Shown in pieces: positions 33,259-42,447 of a stretch of 64,000 bases of DNA. Made by a program: the position numbers and the translations under genes. This stretch comes from Chloroflexota bacterium (GTDB taxonomy: Bacteria; Chloroflexota; Chloroflexia; Chloroflexales; Roseiflexaceae). Positions within the stretch are counted from its first letter, which is position 1; every line of letters starts with the position of its first letter. The notes below the pieces were generated by a model. The model did no database searches. It had not been told where the DNA came from and worked only from the letters and a program-made list of their open reading frames with translations. The stretch lies in NCBI GenBank assembly GCA_018969485.1, contig JAGWYG010000005.1:1-64000 (forward strand). The letters run 5' to 3'.

Positions 33259-34626
33259 ATGGAGCAGGACCGCGGGACGGTACCGTTCTGGCTGGACATC
33301 GAGCGTCCCGGCTTCGGCACGCTGGAGCAGCCCATCCGGGTCGATGTCGCGATCATCGGGGCGGGCATTGTGGGGCTGAAGCTGGCGCGCGTCCTGGCGC
33401 GCCATGGGGCGCGCGTCGCCATCCTCGAGGGCGCGCGGGTTGGCGAGGGTGCCTCTGGGCGCAACCAGGGCACGATCAACCGCGGGCCGAGCCCGGGCTA
33501 CGGCGCGCTGGTACGGCGTCATGGGCGCGGCACTGCCCGGCGGCTGTGGCAACTGGGGGATGAGAATCACCGCCTGATCCGCGGGCAGATCGCGGAGTAC
33601 GCCATCGCGTGCGACTATCAGCGCGACGGCATGATCTCGCTGGTACGCAGTGATCTGCCGGAATGGCAGGCGCACGCGGCGGCGTGCCGCGCGGAGTACG
33701 AACTGCTGCGCGAGGACGGGTTTGCCGTGAGCTGGCTCGATGATCAGGCGGTCGGGCAGATCACCGCGGCCCCGGCCGGCACCTACGCGTGTGGCATGAT
33801 CGATCACAGCGATGGCCAATTCCACAGCGGCCGCTACGTCATCGGGCTGGCGCAGGGTATCGCGCGCATCCCGGGCGTCGCGCTCTTCGAAGGCGTGCGC
33901 GTGCGCGCAGTGCGGCGCAGCGCGGGCGTGACGCGCCTCGACACCGACCGGCACCCGGTCGATGCGCCGCTGGTGGTGCTGGGGACGAATGCGCTGGTGC
34001 CGCAGGTGGTGCCTGGCCTGGAGCGCTCGATGCGCGCCGAGCGTGGCCAGGTGATCGTCACCGCGCCGCTGGCCACGCGCCCATGCCGTGGCAGTTTCGG
34101 CACCTCGCTGGCCTGGTGGCGCGAGATCGACGACGGCGGCGGGCGCTGGCGCCTGCTGTTCGGCGGCGGGCGCGAGCGTGATGAACCTGACAGCCTGTTC
34201 CCGCAGTTCGACGCACAGGGTGGCCCACACCAGGCGCTCGAACGCGATGGCTTCGCGGCCTCGGCGGCGCATCAGCGGCGTCTCGACCTGCAGCTGGCGA
34301 CGCTGTTCCCGGAGCTGGCCGGTGTGCCGATCACTCACCGCTGGGGCGGGCTGCAGTCGTTCACCGCCGATGGCCTGCCACTGGTCGGCTGCCTCGACGC
34401 CGACCGGCAGATCTACGGCGTCGTCGCGCTGTGTGGCCGGGGCAACTGCCACAGCGACGTGGCCGCCGAGCATCTCGGCGCACGGCTGTGCGGTGTGGAT
34501 GGTCCGGCGTATGCGGATCTGTTCGATGATCTGTGCGCACCGGATCGCGCCAGCGCACGCTGGCCGGCGTGGCGCAGCGCGTACAGCCAGGCGCCGGTGG
34601 GCGACGACGGGCGCGCCCGCCCGTGA
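33259..34626 (+). CDS. DAO-family FAD-dependent oxidoreductase
   Basis: 455 residues. The dinucleotide motif IIGAGIVGL (32-40) and the ILEGARVGEGASGRNQG stretch place it in the DadA/SoxB/GlpD-like amine or amino-acid oxidase superfamily; the C-terminal THRWGGLQSFTADGLPLVG is the usual second FAD-contact region. The ATG at 33259 has GAGAGGAG 8 nt upstream. Monocistronic, divergent from the riboswitch unit and convergent with the AlaX-like gene. Substrate probably a secondary amine or amino acid. Confidence 0.85.
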   Translation: MEQDRGTVPFWLDIERPGFGTLEQPIRVDVAIIGAGIVGLKLARVLARHGARVAILEGARVGEGASGRNQGTINRGPSPGYGALVRRHGRGTARRLWQLGDENHRLIRGQIAEYAIACDYQRDGMISLVRSDLPEWQAHAAACRAEYELLREDGFAVSWLDDQAVGQITAAPAGTYACGMIDHSDGQFHSGRYVIGLAQGIARIPGVALFEGVRVRAVRRSAGVTRLDTDRHPVDAPLVVLGTNALVPQVVPGLERSMRAERGQVIVTAPLATRPCRGSFGTSLAWWREIDDGGGRWRLLFGGGRERDEPDSLFPQFDAQGGPHQALERDGFAASAAHQRRLDLQLATLFPELAGVPITHRWGGLQSFTADGLPLVGCLDADRQIYGVVALCGRGNCHSDVAAEHLGARLCGVDGPAYADLFDDLCAPDRASARWPAWRSAYSQAPVGDDGRARP

Positions 34627-34866
34627 GCGACGCGCGCTCGCGCGCCGGCGGCGGGCGGGGCACGTGGGTACGCTGGCAGCATGGTGCGCCCGGGCCCGCA
34701 GCGGTCCGCCCGGCCCGGGGCTGCGTGCCTGCGGGTGCGTTGCCAGATGCGGCGTCGGGGCGCATGGCCGTGGCCCCGCCGCACGCGGCAGCATGCGATC
34801 CGGGCAGAGGCCAGCAGCACGAGCGTGCAGCGCGGGCGCGTATGCCATCACGGCGCCCGGGAAGCA

Positions 34867-35523
34867 TCACGCAGCATCGGTGGCCGGCGCGACCCGGATC
34901 TCGATGCGCTCCTTGTGCCGCCCGACGTTCCTGCGCCGCAGCGTGATCGCGCCGACCTCGCCCGTACGCCGCACGTGCGTGCCGGCACAGGCCACCCGGG
35001 CGAACCCTGCGATCTGCCAGAAGCGGCGCTCGGCAGCGCGATCGCTGTACCCCGTGACGATCGGCAGATCGGCCAGCACCAACTGCAGCGCGTCGGCGGC
35101 CAGATCCGGCAGCAGCGGCGCCAGGCTCGCGGGCCAGGCCAGGTCGATGCGGGCATGGTCGGCGCTGATGTGCGCGCCGAGGCGCACGGCTTGGGGCAGG
35201 CGCCGCATCGCCAGCTCCAGCACCAGTTCGGCGGCGAAGTGCAGTCGCATCAGGCGGTAGCGCCGCGCCCAGTCGATGGCGAGCGCGACCGCCGTGCCCG
35301 GGCGCAGCGCGTGTGATGCCGGCAGCGTATACCACAGCGTCGCGGCATCCCAGCGCGCATCCTCGACCACCGCGCCGCCGATCGTCCCGTGGTCGCGCTC
35401 CTGGCCGCCGCTGAACGCGAAGATGATGCTCTCGGCCAGCGCGATCTCGCGCCCCTGCACGGCGACCACGGTGGTATCGCAGCGGCACAGGTAGGGATCG
35501 TCCCAGAACCGTTTCACCGTCAT
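34867..35523 (-). CDS. AlaX-like alanyl-tRNA editing domain protein, variant zinc site
   Basis: 218 residues, a stand-alone trans-editing-type protein related to the AlaRS editing domain (tRNA_SAD). The N-terminal AFSGGQERDHGTIGG corresponds to the family SGGQxxDxG motif and the C-terminal CAGTHVRRTGEV to the CxxTH zinc motif (C179, H183). The first zinc pair is HxxxE (H95, E99 in LHFAAE) instead of HxxxH. GGGAGG precedes the ATG at 35523. It would hydrolyse Ser- or Gly-tRNA(Ala), or a related substrate if the altered site changes specificity. Confidence 0.82.
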   Translation of the reverse strand: MTVKRFWDDPYLCRCDTTVVAVQGREIALAESIIFAFSGGQERDHGTIGGAVVEDARWDAATLWYTLPASHALRPGTAVALAIDWARRYRLMRLHFAAELVLELAMRRLPQAVRLGAHISADHARIDLAWPASLAPLLPDLAADALQLVLADLPIVTGYSDRAAERRFWQIAGFARVACAGTHVRRTGEVGAITLRRRNVGRHKERIEIRVAPATDAA

Positions 35524-35549
35524 CGTCGGCCTCCCGGATGCATTCGGCA

Positions 35550-36944
35550 TCACACCGCGAGCGGTGGCTCCAGCATCTGCCAGCCGGCCGCCTGCTCATA
35601 GGCTGCACCGGCGCGCAGCACCAGCGCCTCGCCCCAGGCGGGCCCCACGATCTGCAAGGCCACCGGCAGCCCCGCGACCAACCCCATCGGCAGCGAGAGC
35701 GCTGGCACGCCGGCGAGGTTGAACGGTGCGGTGAAGTGGGTCATGCGTGGCGCGATGGCCACCATCGACGCACCATCGCGCAGCGGCGCGACCACCGGCA
35801 TCGTCGGTGTGAGCAGCAGATCGACCTGGTCGAACAGCGTATCGAGCTGATGGCGCCAGCGCTGCTGGGTGCAGCGGGCCGCAGCATAGGCCGGTCCGCT
35901 GGTCGCCGCACCGCCCCGCATGCGGGTCAGCACGTCGGCGCCGAAGCGCTCGGGCGCATCGCGCAGCCGTTCGTGGTGTAGCGCTGCGGCATCGGTGGTG
36001 ATCATCAGCGCATTGGCAGCGCGTGCCACACCGGCATCGCGCAGTTCCACCTCGACGATCGTCGCACCGAGCGCGCGCAGGGTGCCGACGGCTTCCTCGA
36101 ATGCCGCCATGACCGGCGGCTCGGCATCGCGGAAATGGGCATCACGCGCCACTGCCAGGCGCAATCCGGCCACACCGGCGCCCAGGCTGGCGCCAGTGGC
36201 CGTGAATGGCTGGCGCGCCGACCACGGATCGGCGGCGTCGTGGCCGGCGATCGCATCGAGCAGCAGGGCCACATCGACCACCGAGCGCGCCATCGGCCCG
36301 GCATGGTCCAAGTTCCAGCTGAGCGGCAGCACGCCGCGCACGCTCACCCGACCAAAGGTCGGCTTCAGGCCCACCACGCCGCACAACGCCGCCGGCAGGC
36401 GAATGCTGCCGCCGGTATCGCTGCCCAGCGACGCCGGACACATCGCGGCGGCCAGGGCCGCGGCCGAACCGCCCGACGAGCCACCCGCCACGCGCTGCCG
36501 ATCCCAGGGGTTGGCCACATCGCCATAGTGCGGGTTCTCGTTGGTGATCCCCAGCGCCCACTCGTGCATGTTCAGCTTGCCGAGCAGCACCATGCCGGCA
36601 GCGAACAGCCGATCGACCACCGCAGCGTCCTGTGTGGGCACCCAGTCGGCCAGAAAGCGCGTCCCGCCGGTGGTGCGCACGCCGGCCGTCTGGTAGAGAT
36701 CCTTGAGCGCCAGCGGCAGCCCATGCAGCGGCCCGCGATCGATGCCGTCGCGCAGTTCGTCGTCGCGCGCGCGCGCCGTCGCGCGCGCCTGCTCGGCAGT
36801 GACGGTGATGAAGCAGTTGAGCAGCGGATCGATGCGGGCGATCCGCTCAAGAAAGGCATCGGTGAGGGCGAGCGCCGTGAGTTCGCCGGTTCGCAGCAGC
36901 GCACCGGCCTGCGCCAGGCTCAGTCGTGTCGGATCAATCGACAT
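35550..36944 (-). CDS. Amidase-signature family protein
   Basis: 464 residues. The Ser-cisSer-Lys triad is visible: K81 in ALKDLYQT, the GGSSGGS loop (154-160) and nucleophile S180 in GSDTGGSIRLP. It resembles GatA and stand-alone amidases; gatB and gatC are absent, so a stand-alone amide or ureido hydrolase is more likely. Start at 36944 has GAGAGGA. Adjacent to the M61 peptidase gene (9 nt gap), implying co-transcription. Confidence 0.9.
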   Translation of the reverse strand: MSIDPTRLSLAQAGALLRTGELTALALTDAFLERIARIDPLLNCFITVTAEQARATARARDDELRDGIDRGPLHGLPLALKDLYQTAGVRTTGGTRFLADWVPTQDAAVVDRLFAAGMVLLGKLNMHEWALGITNENPHYGDVANPWDRQRVAGGSSGGSAAALAAAMCPASLGSDTGGSIRLPAALCGVVGLKPTFGRVSVRGVLPLSWNLDHAGPMARSVVDVALLLDAIAGHDAADPWSARQPFTATGASLGAGVAGLRLAVARDAHFRDAEPPVMAAFEEAVGTLRALGATIVEVELRDAGVARAANALMITTDAAALHHERLRDAPERFGADVLTRMRGGAATSGPAYAAARCTQQRWRHQLDTLFDQVDLLLTPTMPVVAPLRDGASMVAIAPRMTHFTAPFNLAGVPALSLPMGLVAGLPVALQIVGPAWGEALVLRAGAAYEQAAGWQMLEPPLAV

Positions 36945-36953
36945 GGCATCCTC

Positions 36954-38678
36954 TCAGTCCGTCAGGCCGAGCCAGGCGGCGCGATCAGCGTCGTCGGCGA
37001 TGGCTCCCACCACGGGGGCGAGGCGCAGCCGTTCGGCTGGTGCGGCGCCCAGTTCGACCACACGATGCAGCAGGGTATCGCGGCGAAACAGGCTGAACGT
37101 CACGCGCTGCCCGGCGCGCCGCTCGCCGAGCCGCGCGCGCAGCCGCTCGTCGTCGATGCGCACATCATCGAGCGCGATCAGCTCATCGCCGGCATAGATG
37201 CCCGCCAGCGCTGCCGGCGCATCGCTGCGCACGCTCTGCACCACCAGCCGGCCATGCTGCGTCTTGAGCGTCATGCCGTGCCAGGCATGGCCGGCTTGGC
37301 TCCACTCGAGCCAGAGGCCGACGCTGGCGAATGCCGCCCCGTAGTTGAGCGGCGCACAGCCCGCGATGACGTCGCTGAAGAATGCGCCGACATCACAATC
37401 CGCAGCACCACCGGCCGCGAGCACCTGCTCCACCTCGGGCCTGATGCCGAGCGCATCGTCGAACCCTGGCCCGGTGACCGGATAGCGCTCGAACAGCAGG
37501 CGCATCACGTCGTCGAGGCTGCGCCGTCCTGCTGTCCGGTGGCGAATCAGCAGGTCGAGCAGCAGCGCCGCGAGGCTGCCCTTCAGATAGTACGAGACAC
37601 TGCTGTTGCCGCTATGTTCGTCGGGCCGGTAGTATTTGATCCAGGCATCGAAGCTGCTCTCGGTCAGGCTCTGGAGATCCTTGCCCGGCAGCGCCTCGTG
37701 CTTGACAATATCCTCGGCGAGGAGTTCGAGATAGCGCGCCGGTGTGATCAGCCCGGCGCGCACCAGCAGCAGATTGTCGTAGTAGCTGGTGATGCCCTCC
37801 ATCACCCACAGCTGCCGGGTATAGTTCTCGCCACGATAATCGAACGGCCCGAGCGGCCGCGGCCGGATGCGCTTGACATTCCAGACGTGAAAGAACTCGT
37901 GCGATGTCAGACCGAGGAAGCGCTCGTAGCGCCGTTCGGGCTGGAAACCCCAGCGGTCGTACAGATTGACGACGCTGTTGCGGTGCTCGAGGCCGCCGTA
38001 GAGCCCGTCGGCCAGCAGGACGATGAACACGTAGCGGCGATACGGCAGCCCACCGAACATATCGCGCGCAGCCAGCACGATCCGCCGGCTGTCGGCCACG
38101 ATGCGATCAATGTCCTCGTTGCCCGTCCCCCACAGCGCGATCTCGTGGGGCCGGCCGTCGACCTCAAACTGCACGAGGCGATGCGTCCCACACTCGAATG
38201 GTGAATCAATCAGCTCGTCATAGTCGCTGGCGCTGAACCAGCCATCGACTGCATCCAGGCCGGTGGTCACGCGCCAACCTGCCGGCGCCTCCACCCGCAG
38301 CCGGTGTGTGGCCGATTCGTGGCCCACCAGCGCCATGCAGATACACGCCGGGTTGAAGAAGCCGTGGCTGTCGTCGAGGTGTGCGGTCCGTACCGTCAGA
38401 TCGAATGCATACACCCGATACTGCACGCGCAGCAGCGCACCCGGCCGTACATCGATGCTCCAGCTGTCTTTGGCCACTTTGTGCCATCGGGCTGGCTCGC
38501 CATCGCACCATGCGACAAATTGTTGGACGTGCCGGGCAAACTCACGGATCATGTACGAGCCCGGCGTCCAGGTCGGCAGGCGCAACGTCACCTGATGCGC
38601 ATCAACTGAACACTCGATCGTCACGCCGTAGCAGTGCGTGTGCGGCGCGTCAATCGCAATGGTATACGACAATGTCAT
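36954..38678 (-). CDS. M61-family glycyl aminopeptidase-like peptidase with PDZ domain
   Basis: 574 residues. N-terminal beta-sandwich (1-165), thermolysin-like catalytic domain with GGLEHRNS (228-235), zinc motif HEFFH (260-264) and downstream Glu in EGITSYYDN, then a C-terminal PDZ domain (about 455-560). This order is characteristic of M61 peptidases. No signal peptide is visible, so cytoplasmic action is predicted. First gene of a two-gene unit with the amidase; at its 5' end the base composition changes abruptly to AT-rich. Confidence 0.92.
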   Translation of the reverse strand: MTLSYTIAIDAPHTHCYGVTIECSVDAHQVTLRLPTWTPGSYMIREFARHVQQFVAWCDGEPARWHKVAKDSWSIDVRPGALLRVQYRVYAFDLTVRTAHLDDSHGFFNPACICMALVGHESATHRLRVEAPAGWRVTTGLDAVDGWFSASDYDELIDSPFECGTHRLVQFEVDGRPHEIALWGTGNEDIDRIVADSRRIVLAARDMFGGLPYRRYVFIVLLADGLYGGLEHRNSVVNLYDRWGFQPERRYERFLGLTSHEFFHVWNVKRIRPRPLGPFDYRGENYTRQLWVMEGITSYYDNLLLVRAGLITPARYLELLAEDIVKHEALPGKDLQSLTESSFDAWIKYYRPDEHSGNSSVSYYLKGSLAALLLDLLIRHRTAGRRSLDDVMRLLFERYPVTGPGFDDALGIRPEVEQVLAAGGAADCDVGAFFSDVIAGCAPLNYGAAFASVGLWLEWSQAGHAWHGMTLKTQHGRLVVQSVRSDAPAALAGIYAGDELIALDDVRIDDERLRARLGERRAGQRVTFSLFRRDTLLHRVVELGAAPAERLRLAPVVGAIADDADRAAWLGLTD

Positions 38679-38729
38679 TTATGGTCTCTTGTGAATAATA
38701 AAGATCATGAATGTGAATATTACGATGTT

Positions 38730-40280
38730 TCAGGTGCTTCGAACTTTTAATAAATACCATACAGGGATAAAGTTTTCCGGTTCAATAATTGCATGTTCAC
38801 GAAGCATATCTGCATGATATTGCCAAGAAAAAGTCGATAATACGTCAAAATGTGAATACCATGATGAGTCGAGTGTTTTGTCAGCATTATCGTAGATGAT
38901 AGCATATGACGCCTGCCAATATGTCAGATTGGCGAGTATCTGATCGGGCGTACGTCCCCATATTTGTGGTGCTCCCTCGAAATTCGTATCTGCGACTGCA
39001 TACCAGTCAGGCATGAGATGAATCTCGCGCAAAGAAGCTATATAAATTGGCAGTTCGATGAGTACTCGATACCCATTATATAATGAACCATATAATCCTT
39101 TCGGGTCATCAAATGCAAATAATATCCGGCTATGTTTTGGTACAGGTGCTAAAAAATGACTTATCTGCGATTCAATTGGCGTATGATCAAATGGTTTGAA
39201 TATTTGCACATTACCTGATAAATTACGCGATATACCGATTGAATAAGGATGTAATACAGTAGAAAACCAGATAACTGGAATTGTTGCTATAAAAGCAGCA
39301 TTATATGCGGTGTCTGCGAACAATAAACTGACGAATATGATATTCATCGACTGTATATCTGCAACTCGCACAAATCGTTGATTCAGCACGAATAAAAATA
39401 AACCAAACCAGGCGAGATATGGCACACGGCCGCTTATCGCCCATAAGAGTACACAAGATATGAAATATACGCCAGCAATATACGCATTTGACGCTAAAGC
39501 ATTTTTTTGTCCGCCACCCCAGCGTTTATACCGTACTTTATGTGATGTTAGCCCAATAAGCTTGGTGGTATTGTGGAAAATCTGAGATATGCGGTTGTTT
39601 TGAAAAAACACATGCAAATGTGTTGCAGATTTGAATAAAGCTGGTATTAATACGATAATTGGAGCAATATCACGAGTTAATACGGAAATTGCAAGAGATA
39701 TGAGCAATGCGTAGTATACATGTGTATATCCTGAAAATGATGCGAGAAGCCATATTATTCCTGCAGCAACCCAGTTTTGGTTCATGGTAAAAAACAATGC
39801 TGAAGGAAGCCACATCCAGCCGATAATCTGGTAGTTTTGTCTGACAAATGCCATTGAGTATGTTGTTGAACTTAAGGTCACAATAATTGCCGCCAGTAAT
39901 ACCCACAATTCATTACGTTCTTGCATCCACAGCACATGGCTGAACGACCAGACTAACGAACAAATAAGTGTTACTGTCGTGCCTGCATGGGCATATATAT
40001 ATGATGCTGGCAGTGAAAGATGAAATAACCGTGCAACAGGAGTATTTCCTAGTCCCATTATGGTGCTTAGGCCACTTTTTCCATATTTGTCGAGATTAAT
40101 CCATTGTGTTCGGTAAAATAGTGCATTTAATGCACTTTTTGGATGAAATCCCATATAGTTAGACCATTTACCATCAAGCAATATTTTTGATGCATTTAAT
40201 GATTTATACCAAGCATATGGCATTTCGAATAGTAATAAGATTGGATATAGTACAGTCTTCAGAATATGTGCAATTTTCAC
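38730..40280 (-). CDS. Polytopic membrane protein of a surface-polysaccharide locus, unrecognised
   Basis: About 516 residues with roughly ten hydrophobic helices, then a soluble C-terminal domain of about 150 residues (from PKHSRILFAFDDP). The layout recalls GT-C glycosyltransferases or YfhO-like O-antigen modifiers, but no signature was identified. GTG at 40280 is preferred (GAGGT 4 nt upstream); ATG at 40319 lacks a ribosome site. The gene is very AT-rich, uses codons unlike flanking genes and sits beside transposase debris, so it is probably acquired by transfer. Confidence 0.7.
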   Translation of the reverse strand: MKIAHILKTVLYPILLLFEMPYAWYKSLNASKILLDGKWSNYMGFHPKSALNALFYRTQWINLDKYGKSGLSTIMGLGNTPVARLFHLSLPASYIYAHAGTTVTLICSLVWSFSHVLWMQERNELWVLLAAIIVTLSSTTYSMAFVRQNYQIIGWMWLPSALFFTMNQNWVAAGIIWLLASFSGYTHVYYALLISLAISVLTRDIAPIIVLIPALFKSATHLHVFFQNNRISQIFHNTTKLIGLTSHKVRYKRWGGGQKNALASNAYIAGVYFISCVLLWAISGRVPYLAWFGLFLFVLNQRFVRVADIQSMNIIFVSLLFADTAYNAAFIATIPVIWFSTVLHPYSIGISRNLSGNVQIFKPFDHTPIESQISHFLAPVPKHSRILFAFDDPKGLYGSLYNGYRVLIELPIYIASLREIHLMPDWYAVADTNFEGAPQIWGRTPDQILANLTYWQASYAIIYDNADKTLDSSWYSHFDVLSTFSWQYHADMLREHAIIEPENFIPVWYLLKVRST

Positions 40281-40319
40281 GATGACCTCATGACTTTTAA
40301 ACAGTGCTCTACTTTCCAT

Positions 40320-40490
40320 AAATACATATATTGATCTAAAGGGCGTCTATCTTGCATTTTCAGGTTTTTTTGATTCTGATGGCGCATAATGATCGCTTTG
40401 ATTTTTTAATCTAAATCGCATTATTTGGGTCACTATCGTAAAAATAGTTGCCTAGTTAGGTGCTTGCGTTACTCATCAACAAGACTTACT
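40320..40490. other. AT-rich spacer without a gene
   Basis: This 171-nt stretch shows no coding potential on either strand; it separates the AT-rich membrane protein from the IS5-like remnant and has the composition of the former. Confidence 0.6.
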
Positions 40491-40929
40491 TCAATATTCT
40501 CTTAGAGTAAATTCATGTGGCGAAGCAAAGTCATCATGAATAGCAAGTCTGTAACTGCCACGACCTTCGTATTTTTGCCATGATTGGTCTTTCCGACTAA
40601 AAATCTCCTTTTTGGCGATCACAAAGTGCTGTTTGATGAAACACTCGCTCAGGTCAAGGTAGCCACGTTCAAGTATGCCACTGACCAAGCTGATCAAAAC
40701 TCGCTTGACGGTGCTGCTGTCAACCCATTCCTGAGAGCGATGATGGGCGCATTGGTAGGGCGGATAGCGACTGGAAAGGCTAGGCCTCGGGGCAGTTGTT
40801 TGCACGATCTACAGCATGCTATCGAGCAGCGGTCGATCACCTTGGCGCGACCTCCCGTTGCCATCGGCTCTGCGTAGCGGCCGAGTTCAAAGGGCCCACG
40901 AGTGTCCTCTGTTCATCGGTCAGATCCAT
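40491..40929 (-). pseudogene. IS5-family transposase remnant, frameshifted
   Basis: Reading the minus strand, an ATG at 40929 (GAGGTGG upstream) opens with MDLTDEQRTLVGPLN, the usual start of IS5/IS1031-group transposases. The homology is then lost to frameshifts and resumes in another frame as RYPPYQCAHHRSQEWVDSS, and later AKKEI plus FASPHEFTLREY, matching the RYPPYQTCHRRFQxW and SASPHEVTLVE blocks of that family. The catalytic Asp region reads FIKQHF where FIDGTF is expected, so the DDE core is broken. No complete terminal repeats were identified. Confidence 0.7.
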
Positions 40930-41010
40930 CGCCACCTCTTCCCTCATATGTCTATGCCGGAATCAGTATACCGTTTTTGAGAAGACCGCTAGAGGTAACC
41001 GTTCGGGGAG

Positions 41011-42376
41011 TCATCCGGACGTGATGAGCACCGGAGCCGGCTGGCCAACCCAGGCTGCCTGCACCGCCTCGGCCAGAAAGGTCAGGACGTCACGCTGCTG
41101 TTGGCAGCAGGTCGTCACCACGGACAGCATCCGCTCGATGAACCGGCTGCCGGCCGTGCTCGGCGTGCCAATGCTCGGCTTCCGCCAGATCCACGGTGAG
41201 CTGTAGGGCCCGCCCGGCGGCGTTGTTGGCCGGCTCGACGCCCGCGACTCGTGTCAACATCCCGAGCGTCTCCCAATGCGTCGGCAGATCTGTACTGAAG
41301 CGCTTGGGTGCGGTGCCAGGGATCGCGCTGCCCTGCCACCAGCAGATCCCAGATCGCCGGCCGCACCGGGAGGAGTGCCACCTGCAGCCCGGCCCGGTCG
41401 GTGATGCCGTTCCGAAAGGCGTGCCAGGCCGCGAACAGCGCGTCCACCTGCGCCAGCACCCGCAGCGTCCACGGGTGGTTCCCGAAGCCGGCGCCGGCCA
41501 GCACGCGCACGTTCCGCTGCAGGTGCGCCAAGTGCAGTTGCCGCTGGGCGTTCGGCAGCCCAGTGCATGCCGTCCAGCAGTCGGAGACGACAATCCCGGC
41601 GCAGGTCTCGCCCAGTGGGGCCCGCAGTCCCGCCTGCCGCCGCGTGGTCGCGATCCGGCAGTTCGTTGCGACCTGCGTGGCGGCCGCGCAGAGCCAGACG
41701 CGAGGCGCAGCAGCGAGCCAGGCAGCCTCATCGGCGTTGGCCGTGTCCTGTGTGCAGCTCTGGTGACAGCGCTTCCCAGGCTGATCAGCAGGCCGCAGAC
41801 GTACGCCAGCAGATCCTGGCAGGCCCGATCGCTGAACTGGTCGGTGCTGTGGAGCATGCTGGTCGGGGCAGTGACGCGTGGCCGATACTCGTCGGATGGT
41901 GCGCGCGCCGGAGGCGGGGCGACCACGAGCGCCTGGCAGGCTGGACAGCAGACGGTGTGCTGCTGGGGCGCGGTGACATGCGGCCGGATAACCGGCGGCT
42001 TACACACCTGGGTGCGGCGTACCGGGCGAGCATCGGGCAGGTCAGCAGCCCAGGGCGTCTGGCAACCCGGATAGCGCATCGTCTGGCAGGGCACCACCGC
42101 GTCGACCTGCTCGGGTGGCAGGAGTGGGCGGGTCTGCCTAGGATGGCCGGGCTGCCCACCACGCGGTCGGCCGCGCGGAGGCTTCTGGGGGCGAGGTGGC
42201 GCCGACGGCGGATCGGACGAGAGCGGCCTGGACGAGTTCTGTGAGGTCTGGTTCACCCGCAGGCGCAATGCGCGCACCTCGGCCATCAGGGCCGTCGGTA
42301 GCACCCGGACACTGCCCGGGGTGGTGTCCCAGCCGTCTGCAGGGATGCTGCTTGGTGGAGGTGCTCGCTCATCCAT
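41011..42376 (-). pseudogene. IS66-family transposase (TnpC) pseudogene with at least two frameshifts
   Basis: Frame 1 (from 42376) carries the IS66 N-terminus: NSSRPLSSDPPSAPPR, GGQPGHPRQTRPLLPP and Cys-rich zinc-finger pairs, to about 41770. The homology then moves to a second frame with NADEAAWL (compare the DDE motif ADETGW), VVSDCWTA and QLHLAHLQRNVRVLAG, until about 41230. Frame 1 then gives GVEPANNAAGRAL, and the last part again needs a shift (IGTPSTAGSRFIERML and onward), ending at the TGA at 41011. Inactive. Lies between two AT-rich genes and may have brought or split the segment. Confidence 0.82.
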
Positions 42377-42447
42377 GCCGTTAGTATGCCGTCAAATCCA
42401 GCGCCTGTCAAACACCCGGTCGTGTCTCTGAATGGTTGCATATTTTC

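Noticed and set aside
36135-38204. 689-residue plus-strand frame
   Set aside because: Antisense to the amidase and M61 peptidase, both with intact catalytic motifs.
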